Source of the DNA: a virus
Length of the DNA: 32,249 nucleotides
Virus record (IMG/VR): IMGVR_UViG_3300049456_000091
Coordinates: 1-32,249 of that record
Direction: 5' to 3' (one strand)
Numbering within the stretch: the first letter of the stretch is position 1; every line of letters starts with the position of its first letter. Under the pieces are notes generated by a model, which saw only the letters and a list, made by a program, of their open reading frames with translations, was not told the origin of the DNA and did not search any database. A program made the position numbers and the translations under genes. Shown one piece after another: positions 13,889 through 22,013 of this stretch.

Positions 13889-14368
13889 CTATGGGTCGGG
13901 GATCAGGGCGGCGGCGCGGAACAGGGCGTCGATATCGTCGGCGGTGAGCGAGATTGCGGTCCCCAGCGTACTCACCAGGGGGTTGTCGCGGCGCAGCTGG
14001 GTGGCGGTCGCCCAGTTGATCCGGGTCACCGCGTCGGCCGCCGCGACGGCGGCCTCGACCGCCGCCAGATGGCCTGCGGTGTTCAGGGCCAGCTGCGCCT
14101 GGCGCATCGTGACGACGGGGGGGGCCGGGGCAGCCTCGGTGATCCAGGATCGCGCCGGCGCGCCGGCTACGTCTGTGAGAGCGCTCCCCGTGACGACCCG
14201 GCCGCTCGCGGGCGGCCCAGGCTCCGTGATCGGCTTGATTCCGAGGGCCGCGAGTTCCTCGTCGGTGGCCAGGTCTGGCCAGTTGTAGGGATAGGCGCCG
14301 TCGGCGATCTCGAAGGGGCCGTCGATCTCGCGCCACGCGCCTGGCGCGGTCTCATAGGCGAACGCCAT
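13889..14368 (-). CDS. Tail-fibre-region phage protein, 159 aa
   Basis: Residues 26-44 (YPYNWPDLATDEELAALGI) match a motif common in small phage proteins next to fibre genes (Y-P-x-N-W, then helix, then LGI). A Pro/Ala linker follows and then a helical C-terminus that resembles the C-terminal part of XkdW/DUF4376-like proteins (LRRDNPLVSTLGTAISLTAD). It begins three bases after the stop of the SPRY-like gene. The likely role is a fibre-associated or chaperone-like protein. Exact function unknown. Confidence 0.6.
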   Translation of the reverse strand: MAFAYETAPGAWREIDGPFEIADGAYPYNWPDLATDEELAALGIKPITEPGPPASGRVVTGSALTDVAGAPARSWITEAAPAPPVVTMRQAQLALNTAGHLAAVEAAVAAADAVTRINWATATQLRRDNPLVSTLGTAISLTADDIDALFRAAALIPDP

Positions 14369-14371
14369 GGA

Positions 14372-14977
14372 TCACTCCCAAATGTTGAAGCCGGTCGGGC
14401 GGACGCCGAGGAACGGGACCTGACCGGTGTTGATCTTCTGCGTGGTGGTTCCGATCAGCTGGGCCTCGACGACGGCGAACACCGCGCCTGTGACCCCGCT
14501 GAAGCTGATGCCCCCGACGCCGGCGACCGGGTCGTTGGCGCCGGAGTTGTTCCAGTTTCCGGCCGCGCCCTTGCGGAACCAGATCTTGCGATTGTCGAGA
14601 TCCACCGCGACCCCGATGGTGTCGCCCACCGCATAGGTGTTCAGGGTGGCGACGAGCGCGGTGGCGACATAGACCGCGCCATCGCTGCGCCAGCCGACGC
14701 CATTGGTCATGGCGTTGACGCCCTGGTTGGCGCTGTCGGTGGACTTGCAGATCCCCGACATATAGATGCCGTTCGCGCCGCCGGCGGTGACCTCGAAATA
14801 GAACTTGCCGACGCTGTGGCTCTTGGTCCCGCGCGCCGAATAGGGATCGCCGGTGACGAAGGAGAAGGTGGCGGTCAGCTTGTCGCCGCTGAGCGTGACG
14901 CCGGACCCCAGGGCCGCGGGGTCGAGGGTGGAGAGCGGGGCGCCCGTCGCGAACAGCGCCGCCAGATAGGGCCGCAT
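14372..14977 (-). CDS. SPRY-like domain tail protein, 201 aa
   Basis: Residues about 35-200 resemble a SPRY/concanavalin-like beta-sandwich: KSHSVGKFYFEVTAGGANGI, then VGWRSDGAVYV, and the diagnostic GDTIGVAVDLDNRKIWFRKG. Such domains bind proteins or glycans and are used by phages in tail-tip receptor recognition. The ATG at 14977 overlaps the TGA of the upstream fibre gene (TGATG). It has no signal peptide and no membrane segment. A receptor-binding role is inferred from fold and location between tail and fibre genes. Confidence 0.7.
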   Translation of the reverse strand: MRPYLAALFATGAPLSTLDPAALGSGVTLSGDKLTATFSFVTGDPYSARGTKSHSVGKFYFEVTAGGANGIYMSGICKSTDSANQGVNAMTNGVGWRSDGAVYVATALVATLNTYAVGDTIGVAVDLDNRKIWFRKGAAGNWNNSGANDPVAGVGGISFSGVTGAVFAVVEAQLIGTTTQKINTGQVPFLGVRPTGFNIWE

Positions 14978-15888
14978 CAGCTGAAGGCCTTGAGCAGCAC
15001 GCCCCTCAGCGCCGGGGTCACGGCATCTTCGACATAGTAGACCAGCAGATCGACGGTGCTGGCCGGCGTCGATAGCGCCACGGTGCCGCCCGGCATCTTG
15101 AGGCTCGCCGGCACGCTCCAGGTGCGACTGCCGGTTCCGTCCTGCTTCAAGGTGATGAACCCGGACTTGCCGGCCTGCAGGTTGCTGAACGTCAGCGTCA
15201 GGTTCCCGGTCAGGGCGCCGATCACGAAGTTCTCGCCGGCGTTCAGATCGATATTCACCGTGGCGGCATAGGACAGCGCCACTGGCGCGGCGGCGCCCAG
15301 CAGGGCGGCCGGCGAGACCGAGGCGCGGTTGGCGACTCCGGCCAGGATCTGGGCGACCGTGGCGGCCGGAAGCGGCGCCAAGGCCGCATCCAGCAGCAAC
15401 CAGTCGGTATAGGGGCCGCCGGAGCCGGAGACGTCGGCGGAGGTCGCTGGCGTGATGGTCAGGGTCGGCGGCGCCGAGCCCATGCTGGCGCTGGAGATCG
15501 GCCCGGCGATCCAGGTGTTGGGGTCCGACAGCCGGATCAGGATGCCCCGCTCGCCGTTGGCAAAGGTCTTGGTGTTGGCGGCGCTGGCCAGGGTGACGGC
15601 CTTGGCGCTCACCGTCGGCGAAAGGCTGGAGGCGCTCGTGTCGGCCTTCGGCGTGCCGGCGACCGCCGCGGCGGCGCTGGCAGCGGCGGCCGTGGCCGAG
15701 CCCGAGCTGGAGAGCGCGTCGGCGGCGGTCTGCGCCGCCGTCGTCACCAGCCACACCACCAGGGCCACCAGCTCGGCATAGAGCGTCGCGAACCAGGCCA
15801 CGAAGCCGTTGCCCGCGGCGACGAAGGCGGAATCCGTCATGCCACGATTGGGCGCCGTGGGCGGCGGCGTGAAGCTGGGCGTGGTCAT
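14977..15888 (-). CDS. Tail fibre-like protein, 303 aa
   Basis: The ATG at 15888 overlaps the upstream stop (ATGA). The N-terminal 80 residues contain helices with an Ala-rich coiled coil (SATAAAASAAAAVAGTPKAD). The rest is Ser/Thr/Ala-rich beta sequence, including GALTGNLTLTFSNLQAGKSG and TLKQDGTGSRTWSVPASL, phrases common in phage fibre and baseplate proteins. It ends with a short helix-containing tail. It would form part of the tail tip. It is not assigned to a defined family. Confidence 0.6.
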   Translation of the reverse strand: MTTPSFTPPPTAPNRGMTDSAFVAAGNGFVAWFATLYAELVALVVWLVTTAAQTAADALSSSGSATAAAASAAAAVAGTPKADTSASSLSPTVSAKAVTLASAANTKTFANGERGILIRLSDPNTWIAGPISSASMGSAPPTLTITPATSADVSGSGGPYTDWLLLDAALAPLPAATVAQILAGVANRASVSPAALLGAAAPVALSYAATVNIDLNAGENFVIGALTGNLTLTFSNLQAGKSGFITLKQDGTGSRTWSVPASLKMPGGTVALSTPASTVDLLVYYVEDAVTPALRGVLLKAFS

Positions 15889-16793
15889 GTGCGGGTAAAG
15901 CTCTGCAGGTTGACGCTGAGGGCCGTGCGGGTCGGCCAGGAGACGGTCTGCGACCAGTCGAGCAGGACGCCGAAGATGAACATCGCCGCATAGCGTTCGT
16001 TGGCCACGAACAGCACGGCGGTGGCGTCGAGGTCGTCCAGGAGGGTCGTCACCTCGTCCAGGTGGCGGTTGTCCACCAGGATGTCGAAGGCGCCGGTGCG
16101 CTTCTTGCCGCGCTTGATCAGGAAGTCGTCGCCGAAGGTGTCGTCCCCCAGCCGCGAATAGCTCGTGGTCCCCAGCTTGCCGCCATATTTGGTGCCGCCC
16201 AGGTCGGCCAGCAGCCCCGTCGTCAGCTCGCCGCACAGGGCCGTGGCGCCGGTGTTGTCGATGGTCACCTCGACCAGCAGGTCGGAATAGCCGCTCGGCA
16301 GATCGGTGAGGCCCTTGTCGCGCAGGGGCGTGATCGGTTCGCGAAACCAGCGGGCCCAGTCGGTGATGCCGCTGGTGGAGACCAGGTTGACCGTCTTGTC
16401 ATAGACCACGCCGTCGATGGCGTCGGTGCAGACGACCCGCAGGGTCTGGCCCGCGACATTGCCGACGTAGACCACGCTGATCCGGCCGACGACCTGGATC
16501 TTCTTGTAGATGGTGTCGGGGTTGGCGGTCTGCAGCTGCAGGCGTTGGTCCAGCATCTTCCAGCGGTTGGTGGGGCCCTGGTCGGTCCACTTGCTGGGGT
16601 CGAGCAGGGCCGGGTCGTTGCCGACATTGCTGTTGATCGCCGAGGCGAAGCGGCGATGCACGCCGTCCACCGTGCGGCGCACAACATTGCCCGAGGCGTA
16701 GGTTGTGCCGACCAGCCAGGCGGCCTCGGTCTCGGCGACATTGCTGGAGACCAGGGCGGTGTCGTCCACCACGAAGGCGCGGCACAGCTTCAA
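15885..16793 (-). CDS. Tail-tip protein with carbohydrate-binding-like segment, 302 aa
   Basis: The start is chosen as the TTG at 16793, which overlaps the tape-measure stop (TTGA) and follows GAAGGTGG by five bases; the longer open frame upstream lies inside the tape-measure gene. Residues about 20-65 (AAWLVGTTYASGNVVRR, then DPSKWTDQGPTNRWKM) resemble the short W-x-x-G-x-x-Y-x-x-G-x-x-V module of chitin-binding CBM5/12-type domains. The rest is beta-rich. Located directly after the tape measure, it is probably a distal-tail or hub-associated protein. Confidence 0.65.
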   Translation of the reverse strand: MKLCRAFVVDDTALVSSNVAETEAAWLVGTTYASGNVVRRTVDGVHRRFASAINSNVGNDPALLDPSKWTDQGPTNRWKMLDQRLQLQTANPDTIYKKIQVVGRISVVYVGNVAGQTLRVVCTDAIDGVVYDKTVNLVSTSGITDWARWFREPITPLRDKGLTDLPSGYSDLLVEVTIDNTGATALCGELTTGLLADLGGTKYGGKLGTTSYSRLGDDTFGDDFLIKRGKKRTGAFDILVDNRHLDEVTTLLDDLDATAVLFVANERYAAMFIFGVLLDWSQTVSWPTRTALSVNLQSFTRT

Positions 16794-19700
16794 GAGACCA
16801 CCTTCAGCGGGATCGCCCCGTTGGCGGCGTCGTCGAGGGTGGAGGCGGTCTGGCTGGTGTTGCGCGCGATGGTGGCCAGCGGCTGCCACAGGGCATCGAC
16901 CACGCCCTGGGTGACCGATTGCGCCATGCCGTTGCCGGAGCCGACCGCGACCGAACCGGCCGGCGTGGTGCTGGCGGCGGCGGCCGTGGCGCTGAGCTGG
17001 GCGGCCGTGGCCGCCTGGGCGGCGGTGTTGGAATTGGCGGCGGCCTGGGCGGCGGCCGTCGCGGCTTGATACTGGGCGGCCGCCAGGGCCTGGGCCTTGG
17101 CCATGGCGTCGATGCCGGCCTGGATCGTCGCCTGCTGGGCGGCCAGGGCGACCCCCAGGCCGAGCACCGCGTCCTTCACCGAGAGCACGCTGTCGTTGAC
17201 GGTGATCAGGCCATCGACGCTGGCCTGCAACGCCGCCAGTTGGGCGTCGGCGGCGCTGGCCTGGGCATTGGCCTGGGCCTCGCCTTGGGCGGCGGCGTCG
17301 CGGGCTTCGGCGACGATGGCGTCGGCGCCCTGTTTGCTGGTGGCGATGGCGGTGTTGGAGGTCACGAAGGCGCGGATCGCGTCGGGCAGCTGGCCCAGCG
17401 CGGTCTGGTCGCCGGTGGCGGCCAGCGCCTGGACGTTGCTGAGGTTGGCGCGGTCGGCGGCGGCCTGGGCGATGGGGTCGAGGCCGGCCAGGGACCCGCT
17501 GGTGAGCTCGGCGCGCAGGCTCTTGAGGCTACCGGCGATATCGCGGAACTGTTGGGCGGTCTGGGTGAGCGAATCGGCGACCTTCTGGAACGCCGCCTGC
17601 AGGGCCGAGCGGGCCTCGTCCACCGTCTTAGCGGCGGCCTGGTTGGCCTGGTCGGCGGCCTGGGACATGGACGCGGCGTACTTCTGCACAACCTGGTCCA
17701 GCTCGGCCTTGTCGAGAGTGTCCAGCTGGGCGTTGAGGCTGGCCAGCATGTCGGCGGTGATCAGCCCCTGGTCGGCGGCGGCTTGTACGGCCGCGCGGCG
17801 GGCGTCCTGGGCGGCCTTGAGGTCCTTCAGGTCGGCGGCTTCGGGGTTGGTGATCTTCAGGAGCGCGTCGGCGAACACCCCGCCGAGCTTTTGAGCATTC
17901 TCGTAGTCGCCGAGCGCCTTGGTGATGGCGTCGAAGCCCTTGCCGGCCGCCAGCATCGACTGGACCAGCTGGCGCTCCGTGTCGGAGGCGTAGGTGGCGT
18001 CGGCCAGCATGGCCTTCAGCCCCGCCTCGGCCGCCCCGGCCGCGTCCGCCACCCCGGCCGTGAGGATCTGGCCATTGGAGAGCTGGATATGGGCGGGGTC
18101 GCGGGTGCCGATGTCGATCGACTTGACCGTGGTGGCGAAGCTGATCCCGGCGTCAGACAGCAGCTTCATGCCATCCAGCACCGCATTGGCGGCGGTGTTG
18201 GCCAAGGTGGTGGTGTCGGCGTTGCGCTTGTTGCCCGACAGGCTGAACGAACCGCCGTCGAAGGTGGCGATGGCGCCGTGGTTCGAGGGCTTGGACTTGG
18301 CCAGGTCGAAGATCGCCACCACGGCGGCGGCGGCGGCGGCGATGATCGGGTTTCCAGTCACCTCCAGGGTCGTGCCGAACGCATTTGCCCCGTCGCTGAG
18401 CGCCTTGCCGCCCTTGCCGCCGATCGCGTTGCCGGCGGCGCTGGCCAGCGCGGCCAGGCCGCCCGCGGTTCCCTGGTTCTTGAAAGCGGCCTGGACCGTC
18501 TGGATGGTCTGCTGGAAATCGTCGAACACCCGCTTCCAGTCGTGGCTTTGAAAGGCGTTGCGAAGATCGGCGGCGCTCTTGCCGGCCTCGTCGATGGCGT
18601 CGATCAGCCGGGTCTGGCGCTCGGCCAGTTTCTTCTGCGCGGCCTGCTGGGCCGGCAGGGCGGCCAGCGCCGCCTCGGCCTGGGCCCGCTCGACGGAGCC
18701 GATCTTGGCGACGTCCACCGCCTCCTGGGCCTTGGAGCGTTCGATCTGCTGGTTGATCGCCAGGATCTGCGCCTCGATCACCGCGCGGCTATAGGCCGAG
18801 GTCTGCAGGGACGCCTGCGAGGCCAACAGGTCGGCCTGGATCGACAGGGCCCCCTGCTCGCGGGCGGCGGCCTCCTGCACCGCGTCCACCCGCTGCTTTT
18901 CGGCCAGCTGGGCCTTCTGGGCGAGCTGCAGCCGGGCCTGGGCGTCCAGCGCCGCCTCAGCCTCGAGCGCCGTGGTCTTGCCCTCGGCCAGCAGGGCCTC
19001 CTGCTGGAGCACCAGGCGCTGGCGGTCGTCGTCCTGCTGGCGGGCCAGGGTGTCGGATTCCACGGCGGCGCGCTGGGCGGCGGTGGCCGCCAGGTCGGCG
19101 GTGATGGCGTTGATCTGTTCCTGGGTCTGGTTGAGCGCCGAGGATTGATCGAGGGCGTGGTTGGCCAGATCGATGCCGGCCTGGCGGATAGCGGCCTGTT
19201 TCTGTTCGTCGGCGGCCTGGTTGTTGAGCGCCTGGGCGGTCTTGGCGGCGGCGGCGGTGATCGACTTGCCGACCTCCTTGTCGAGGCCGGCGTTCTTGGC
19301 GATCCGCTCCTGCTCGATTTCCTGGACCCGGAGATCGGCCAGCTGGGCGATGTCGCCGGTCAGCGCCATGCGGGCGGCCAGCTCGGCCTTGGTCGCCTCG
19401 GCAATGGCCCGCTCGTCGCCGGCCGCAGTGGGGCCGGAGTGGCGGCTGGTCCCGGCCGCGAGCTGGGTCGCCGGTTGGGGCTTTTCGCCCGGCGCGGCCG
19501 AGAGCTGGGCCATGCCCTTGCGGATCTGGGCGGCGCGAAGATCGACGTTCAGGGCGTTCAGGGCGGCCTGCTGCGAGGCGCTGAGAGCCCCGCCGCCGCT
19601 AGTCTTCTTCACCGCCGCGATGCTGTCCTGGGTCCGGGCGATGATGGCGTCCGGCGACTCGGTGTGGGTGAGCATGGCCAGGAAGCTCAGGCCCGCCTTC

Positions 19701-20536
19701 TCGGCGTCGGCGAAGGCGCTCTTGACGCTCAAAAGGGTGTCGGCGAATTCGGCGAAGGTGACGTTGGATTTGGCCTTCATCACGTCGTCGATTTCGGAGA
19801 GCTTGTGCTTGGCCTCCTCGGCCTTGGCGATCAGGCCCGAGTCCATGACCACGCCGAGGTCTTCGGCTTCCTTGGCCAGTTTGTTGAAGTTGGCGGCGCC
19901 CTCGCGCAGCATGGGCAAGAGCTCGGAGATCCCCAGCCGCTTGGCGATGGCGGCCTGTTCGGCGGCCGAGCCGGTCTTGGCGATCCGCTCCACCAGCACC
20001 GGGAAGAAGTCGCCGACGTCGTGGAACTGACGCAGCTGCTCGGGCGAGAAGCCGACGGCGGCGAAGGCCTTGGTGGTGAGCGAGCGGGCCAGGCCCGACT
20101 GGACGAGGCCCAGGCTGGTGTTGAGGCCCTTCAGCGCCTCGTCGGCGGTCTTGACGTCGATATCCGACTGGCGGGCGGCGAAGTTGAATTTCTGGATGAA
20201 GTCGGTGGAGACCCCGATCGCCTTGGAGAGCTTGCCGAACTCGGCGCCCTCGTTGATCGCCTCGGTGGTCTTGTGCAGGGCCTCGTAGCCGACGCCCAGC
20301 GCGGCGGCGAAGGCCAGGCCCAGGGGGCCGATGGCGCCCAGCGACTTGCCGAGCAGGCCGGTGGAGCCGGCCAGCTCCTTGACCTTGTCCGTCGCGCCTT
20401 CAAAGGCTTTCTCGAGCCCCTTTTCGAGCTTGATGCCGCCCAGGGCGCCGGAAACCTTCTTGACGCCGTCGAAGAACGCCGAGGCGTCGAAGCCGAGCGT
20501 GACGAACAGGTTGCCGATCGAATTGCCGCCCGCCAT
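16790..20536 (-). CDS. Tail length tape measure protein
   Basis: A 1248-residue protein whose length would set a tail of roughly 180-190 nm by the usual rule of about 0.15 nm per residue. The N-terminal region (SIGNLFVTLGFDASAFFDGV) is typical of tape measure proteins. There are hydrophobic patches near residues 67-86 (AIGPLGLAFAAALGVGYEAL) and about 720-740 (NPIIAAAAAAVVAIFDLAK). Long Ala/Gln/Glu-rich coiled coils run through the middle and C-terminal third. It follows the tail chaperones, the universal siphovirus order. No lysozyme or peptidase domain is obvious. Confidence 0.92.
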   Translation of the reverse strand: MAGGNSIGNLFVTLGFDASAFFDGVKKVSGALGGIKLEKGLEKAFEGATDKVKELAGSTGLLGKSLGAIGPLGLAFAAALGVGYEALHKTTEAINEGAEFGKLSKAIGVSTDFIQKFNFAARQSDIDVKTADEALKGLNTSLGLVQSGLARSLTTKAFAAVGFSPEQLRQFHDVGDFFPVLVERIAKTGSAAEQAAIAKRLGISELLPMLREGAANFNKLAKEAEDLGVVMDSGLIAKAEEAKHKLSEIDDVMKAKSNVTFAEFADTLLSVKSAFADAEKAGLSFLAMLTHTESPDAIIARTQDSIAAVKKTSGGGALSASQQAALNALNVDLRAAQIRKGMAQLSAAPGEKPQPATQLAAGTSRHSGPTAAGDERAIAEATKAELAARMALTGDIAQLADLRVQEIEQERIAKNAGLDKEVGKSITAAAAKTAQALNNQAADEQKQAAIRQAGIDLANHALDQSSALNQTQEQINAITADLAATAAQRAAVESDTLARQQDDDRQRLVLQQEALLAEGKTTALEAEAALDAQARLQLAQKAQLAEKQRVDAVQEAAAREQGALSIQADLLASQASLQTSAYSRAVIEAQILAINQQIERSKAQEAVDVAKIGSVERAQAEAALAALPAQQAAQKKLAERQTRLIDAIDEAGKSAADLRNAFQSHDWKRVFDDFQQTIQTVQAAFKNQGTAGGLAALASAAGNAIGGKGGKALSDGANAFGTTLEVTGNPIIAAAAAAVVAIFDLAKSKPSNHGAIATFDGGSFSLSGNKRNADTTTLANTAANAVLDGMKLLSDAGISFATTVKSIDIGTRDPAHIQLSNGQILTAGVADAAGAAEAGLKAMLADATYASDTERQLVQSMLAAGKGFDAITKALGDYENAQKLGGVFADALLKITNPEAADLKDLKAAQDARRAAVQAAADQGLITADMLASLNAQLDTLDKAELDQVVQKYAASMSQAADQANQAAAKTVDEARSALQAAFQKVADSLTQTAQQFRDIAGSLKSLRAELTSGSLAGLDPIAQAAADRANLSNVQALAATGDQTALGQLPDAIRAFVTSNTAIATSKQGADAIVAEARDAAAQGEAQANAQASAADAQLAALQASVDGLITVNDSVLSVKDAVLGLGVALAAQQATIQAGIDAMAKAQALAAAQYQAATAAAQAAANSNTAAQAATAAQLSATAAAASTTPAGSVAVGSGNGMAQSVTQGVVDALWQPLATIARNTSQTASTLDDAANGAIPLKVVS

Positions 20537-20550
20537 TGCTCGCCTCCTGA

Positions 20551-20732
20551 TTTTCGCTTGGGCCGCCGCTCGTCGCGCGGGGCGCTCCCGACCCGACGTC
20601 GGCCGGTTTTGCTTGGGCCGCGGTCAGACCGCGGGGCGTCCTCGACCCGACGCGGCCTGGATTTTTGCTTCGGCCGCGGCCGACGCCTGCGCGAGGACCG
20701 CCCCTACGGGAGCTCCCGACCCGACGCGGCCT
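20551..20732. repeat. Three tandem copies of the palindromic intergenic element (a, b, c)
   Basis: Three head-to-tail copies lie at 20551-20606, 20607-20660 and 20661-20732. Each begins with a TTTTGCTT-like run, continues with GGCCGC and a variable inner hairpin, and ends with CGACCCGACG and GGCC, so the two ends pair. Copy c also covers the last codons and stop of the tail chaperone extension. This is the densest cluster of the family and occupies the spacer before the tape measure gene. Confidence 0.85.
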
Positions 20733-21060
20733 GTTCGGCCGCACGGCGGCGCTCGCCGCGCTCGACCAGGGCGTCGAAGAACGCCTCGATCTCGTCGTCG
20801 CTCTGGGCTTCTTCCGGCTCACCGCCGATCCGCTTCAACAGCGGCTCGAGCTCCGGCAGATCCTTGGCCCGCTGCATGGCGGCGGTGTTCCAGGATTCCA
20901 CTAGGGCATCGCGACGGCGACGGAACACCGCCTCGTTACGGCCCTTGAGGATGACGGTGAGCATCGCCGGCGTCTGGCGCCAGAAGTCGGCCGGCGGCAG
21001 GTCCAGCGAGACCCAGCTGTGGAACAGGCCTAGCCAGTCCCAGCCCCGGCCGCTGGCTTC
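20704..21060 (-). CDS. Tail assembly chaperone extension (-1 frame, probable frameshift product)
   Basis: An open frame of about 118 residues in the -1 frame relative to the upstream chaperone, overlapping its end. It contains WDWLGLFHSWVSLDLPPADF followed by WRQTPAML, the W...FW...TPAEL signature of alphaproteobacterial GTA-type tail chaperones. It then has SWNTAAMQRAKDLPELEPLL, shared by other phage tail chaperones. No ATG or GTG lies in frame upstream of the motif, so expression probably needs a -1 ribosomal frameshift, as in lambda G-GT. The last residues and stop lie inside repeat copy c. Confidence 0.7.
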   Translation of the reverse strand, partial: EASGRGWDWLGLFHSWVSLDLPPADFWRQTPAMLTVILKGRNEAVFRRRRDALVESWNTAAMQRAKDLPELEPLLKRIGGEPEEAQSDDEIEAFFDALVERGERRRAAEQAASGRELP

Positions 21061-21392
21061 CGAGGGCGCGCGGGCTTCGGCGCCTCCGCCTCGGCCGCGA
21101 AGGCCAGCCCCCAGGCCGTCAGCACGGTCTTCAGCGCCACCCCGATGCCCAGCGCGCCGACGATGCCGCGGACGGCGGCGTCGGTGAGGTCCGGATGGTG
21201 CTGCAGCAGGCCCGCGCGGATGAAGGCCACCAGGTCGGCGCTGCGCATATGCAAGGTCAGCTTCTGCGCCAACTCGCCCATGGGCAGGTCGAAGGCGTCC
21301 TCCAGGGCGGCCATGGCGTCGATGGCGAACACCAGGCGGTAGGCCTGGCCATCGACCTCGAACGCCTGCTCGCCCTTCAACGGGTTTTGCAT
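21030..21392 (-). CDS. GTA-type tail assembly chaperone (G-like), 120 aa
   Basis: A 120-residue protein with the features of the gene-transfer-agent-like tail chaperone family: FEVDGQAYRLVFAIDAMAAL near the N-terminus, MGELAQKLTLHMRSADLVAF in the middle, and a Pro/Ala/Lys-rich tail before the stop at 21030. It lies between the tail tube and tape measure genes, as G does in lambda. It would keep the tape measure protein in an assembly-ready form. The tail ends in a region overlapping the -1 frame extension. Confidence 0.8.
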   Translation of the reverse strand: MQNPLKGEQAFEVDGQAYRLVFAIDAMAALEDAFDLPMGELAQKLTLHMRSADLVAFIRAGLLQHHPDLTDAAVRGIVGALGIGVALKTVLTAWGLAFAAEAEAPKPARPRKPAAGAGTG

Positions 21393-21401
21393 GGATAGTC
21401 C

Positions 21402-21456
21402 TTTTGCTTGGCCGCCGCTCGTCGCGCGACGCGCTCCCGACCCGACGTCGGCCTAG
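21402..21456. repeat. Palindromic intergenic element (copy d)
   Basis: Nearly identical to copy a, sharing the CGCTCGTCGCGCG inner arm and the CTCCCGACCCGACGTCGGCC end. It covers the stop codon of the tail tube gene (21453-21455) and fills the spacer to the chaperone gene. Confidence 0.85.
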
Positions 21457-21881
21457 AAATTCCGGGTCACGTCGCCGGTGACCCGCAGGGTCAGGTTGGT
21501 CTCCAAGAGGGAGCCCACCGCCAGGTCGGCGCCATAGCTCTTGATGAAGGCCAGGAAGATGTAGGTCTTGCCGTTGGGGGTGGTGATCCGCACCGAGCGG
21601 GCCGCGTTGCCGCCGATCAGCGGGTCGCCCCAGTTCTCCAGATAGGTGTCGGTGGCGTCGCCGGGCTTCCAGTTCAAGGTCATGGCGGACTCGCCGAAAT
21701 CGGCCAGGTCCGCGATGAATTCCTTGGCGGTGGAATCCATGTCGGTGGCGTCGATCTCGCCCACCGAGCGGGTCGGCTTGGCGACCTTCTTGAGCATGCC
21801 GAGCTTGAACCAGTCCGAGCCGTCGCCGAGGATGCCGACGTGAACCAGCGTGCCGCTGGCCTTGATTGCCGTGGTGGCCAT
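21453..21881 (-). CDS. Major tail tube protein
   Basis: A 142-residue protein located between the tail terminator and chaperone genes, the standard place for the tube subunit. The sequence is beta-rich with the pattern of lambda V/phi-like tube proteins: GDGSDWFKLGMLKKVAKPTR, then EFIADLADFGESAMTLNWKP and TPNGKTYIFLAFIKSYGADL. It ends with RVTGDVTRNF. It would polymerise into the tail tube. GGAG lies upstream of the ATG, though element e occupies most of the space to the previous gene. Confidence 0.85.
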   Translation of the reverse strand: MATTAIKASGTLVHVGILGDGSDWFKLGMLKKVAKPTRSVGEIDATDMDSTAKEFIADLADFGESAMTLNWKPGDATDTYLENWGDPLIGGNAARSVRITTPNGKTYIFLAFIKSYGADLAVGSLLETNLTLRVTGDVTRNF

Positions 21882-21900
21882 GGGTGGATCTCCTGAGGTA

Positions 21901-21952
21901 AGGCGCGTCGGGTCGGGAGCGCGCAGCGCGACGATCGCGCCTTGGTGAAAAT
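21901..21952. repeat. Palindromic intergenic element (copy e, inverted)
   Basis: Opposite orientation to copies a-d: it begins GGCGCGTCGGGTCGGGAGC, has an inner GCGCGCAGCGC hairpin and ends GACGATCGCGCC. It is separated by three bases from copy f, which is in the other orientation, making an inverted pair. Confidence 0.85.
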
Positions 21953-21955
21953 CGG

Positions 21956-22013
21956 ATTTTTGCTGGCCGCTCGGCCGGGCCGGCTACGCCGGTCCCGATC
22001 CGATCGCGGCTAG
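21956..22013. repeat. Palindromic intergenic element (copy f)
   Basis: It begins ATTTTTGCTGGCCGC, has an inner GGCCGG-CTAC-GCCGGT-like hairpin and ends CCGATCCGATCGCGG. The stop codon of the tail terminator gene (22010-22012) lies within its end. It is paired with the inverted copy e. Confidence 0.8.

Noticed and set aside
16703-21187. A 1494-codon open frame on the plus strand opposite the tape measure and chaperone genes
   Set aside because: It is an antisense shadow of the tape measure gene created by very high GC; it has biased, repetitive Gly/Arg/Leu composition, no recognisable domain and no ribosome-binding site.
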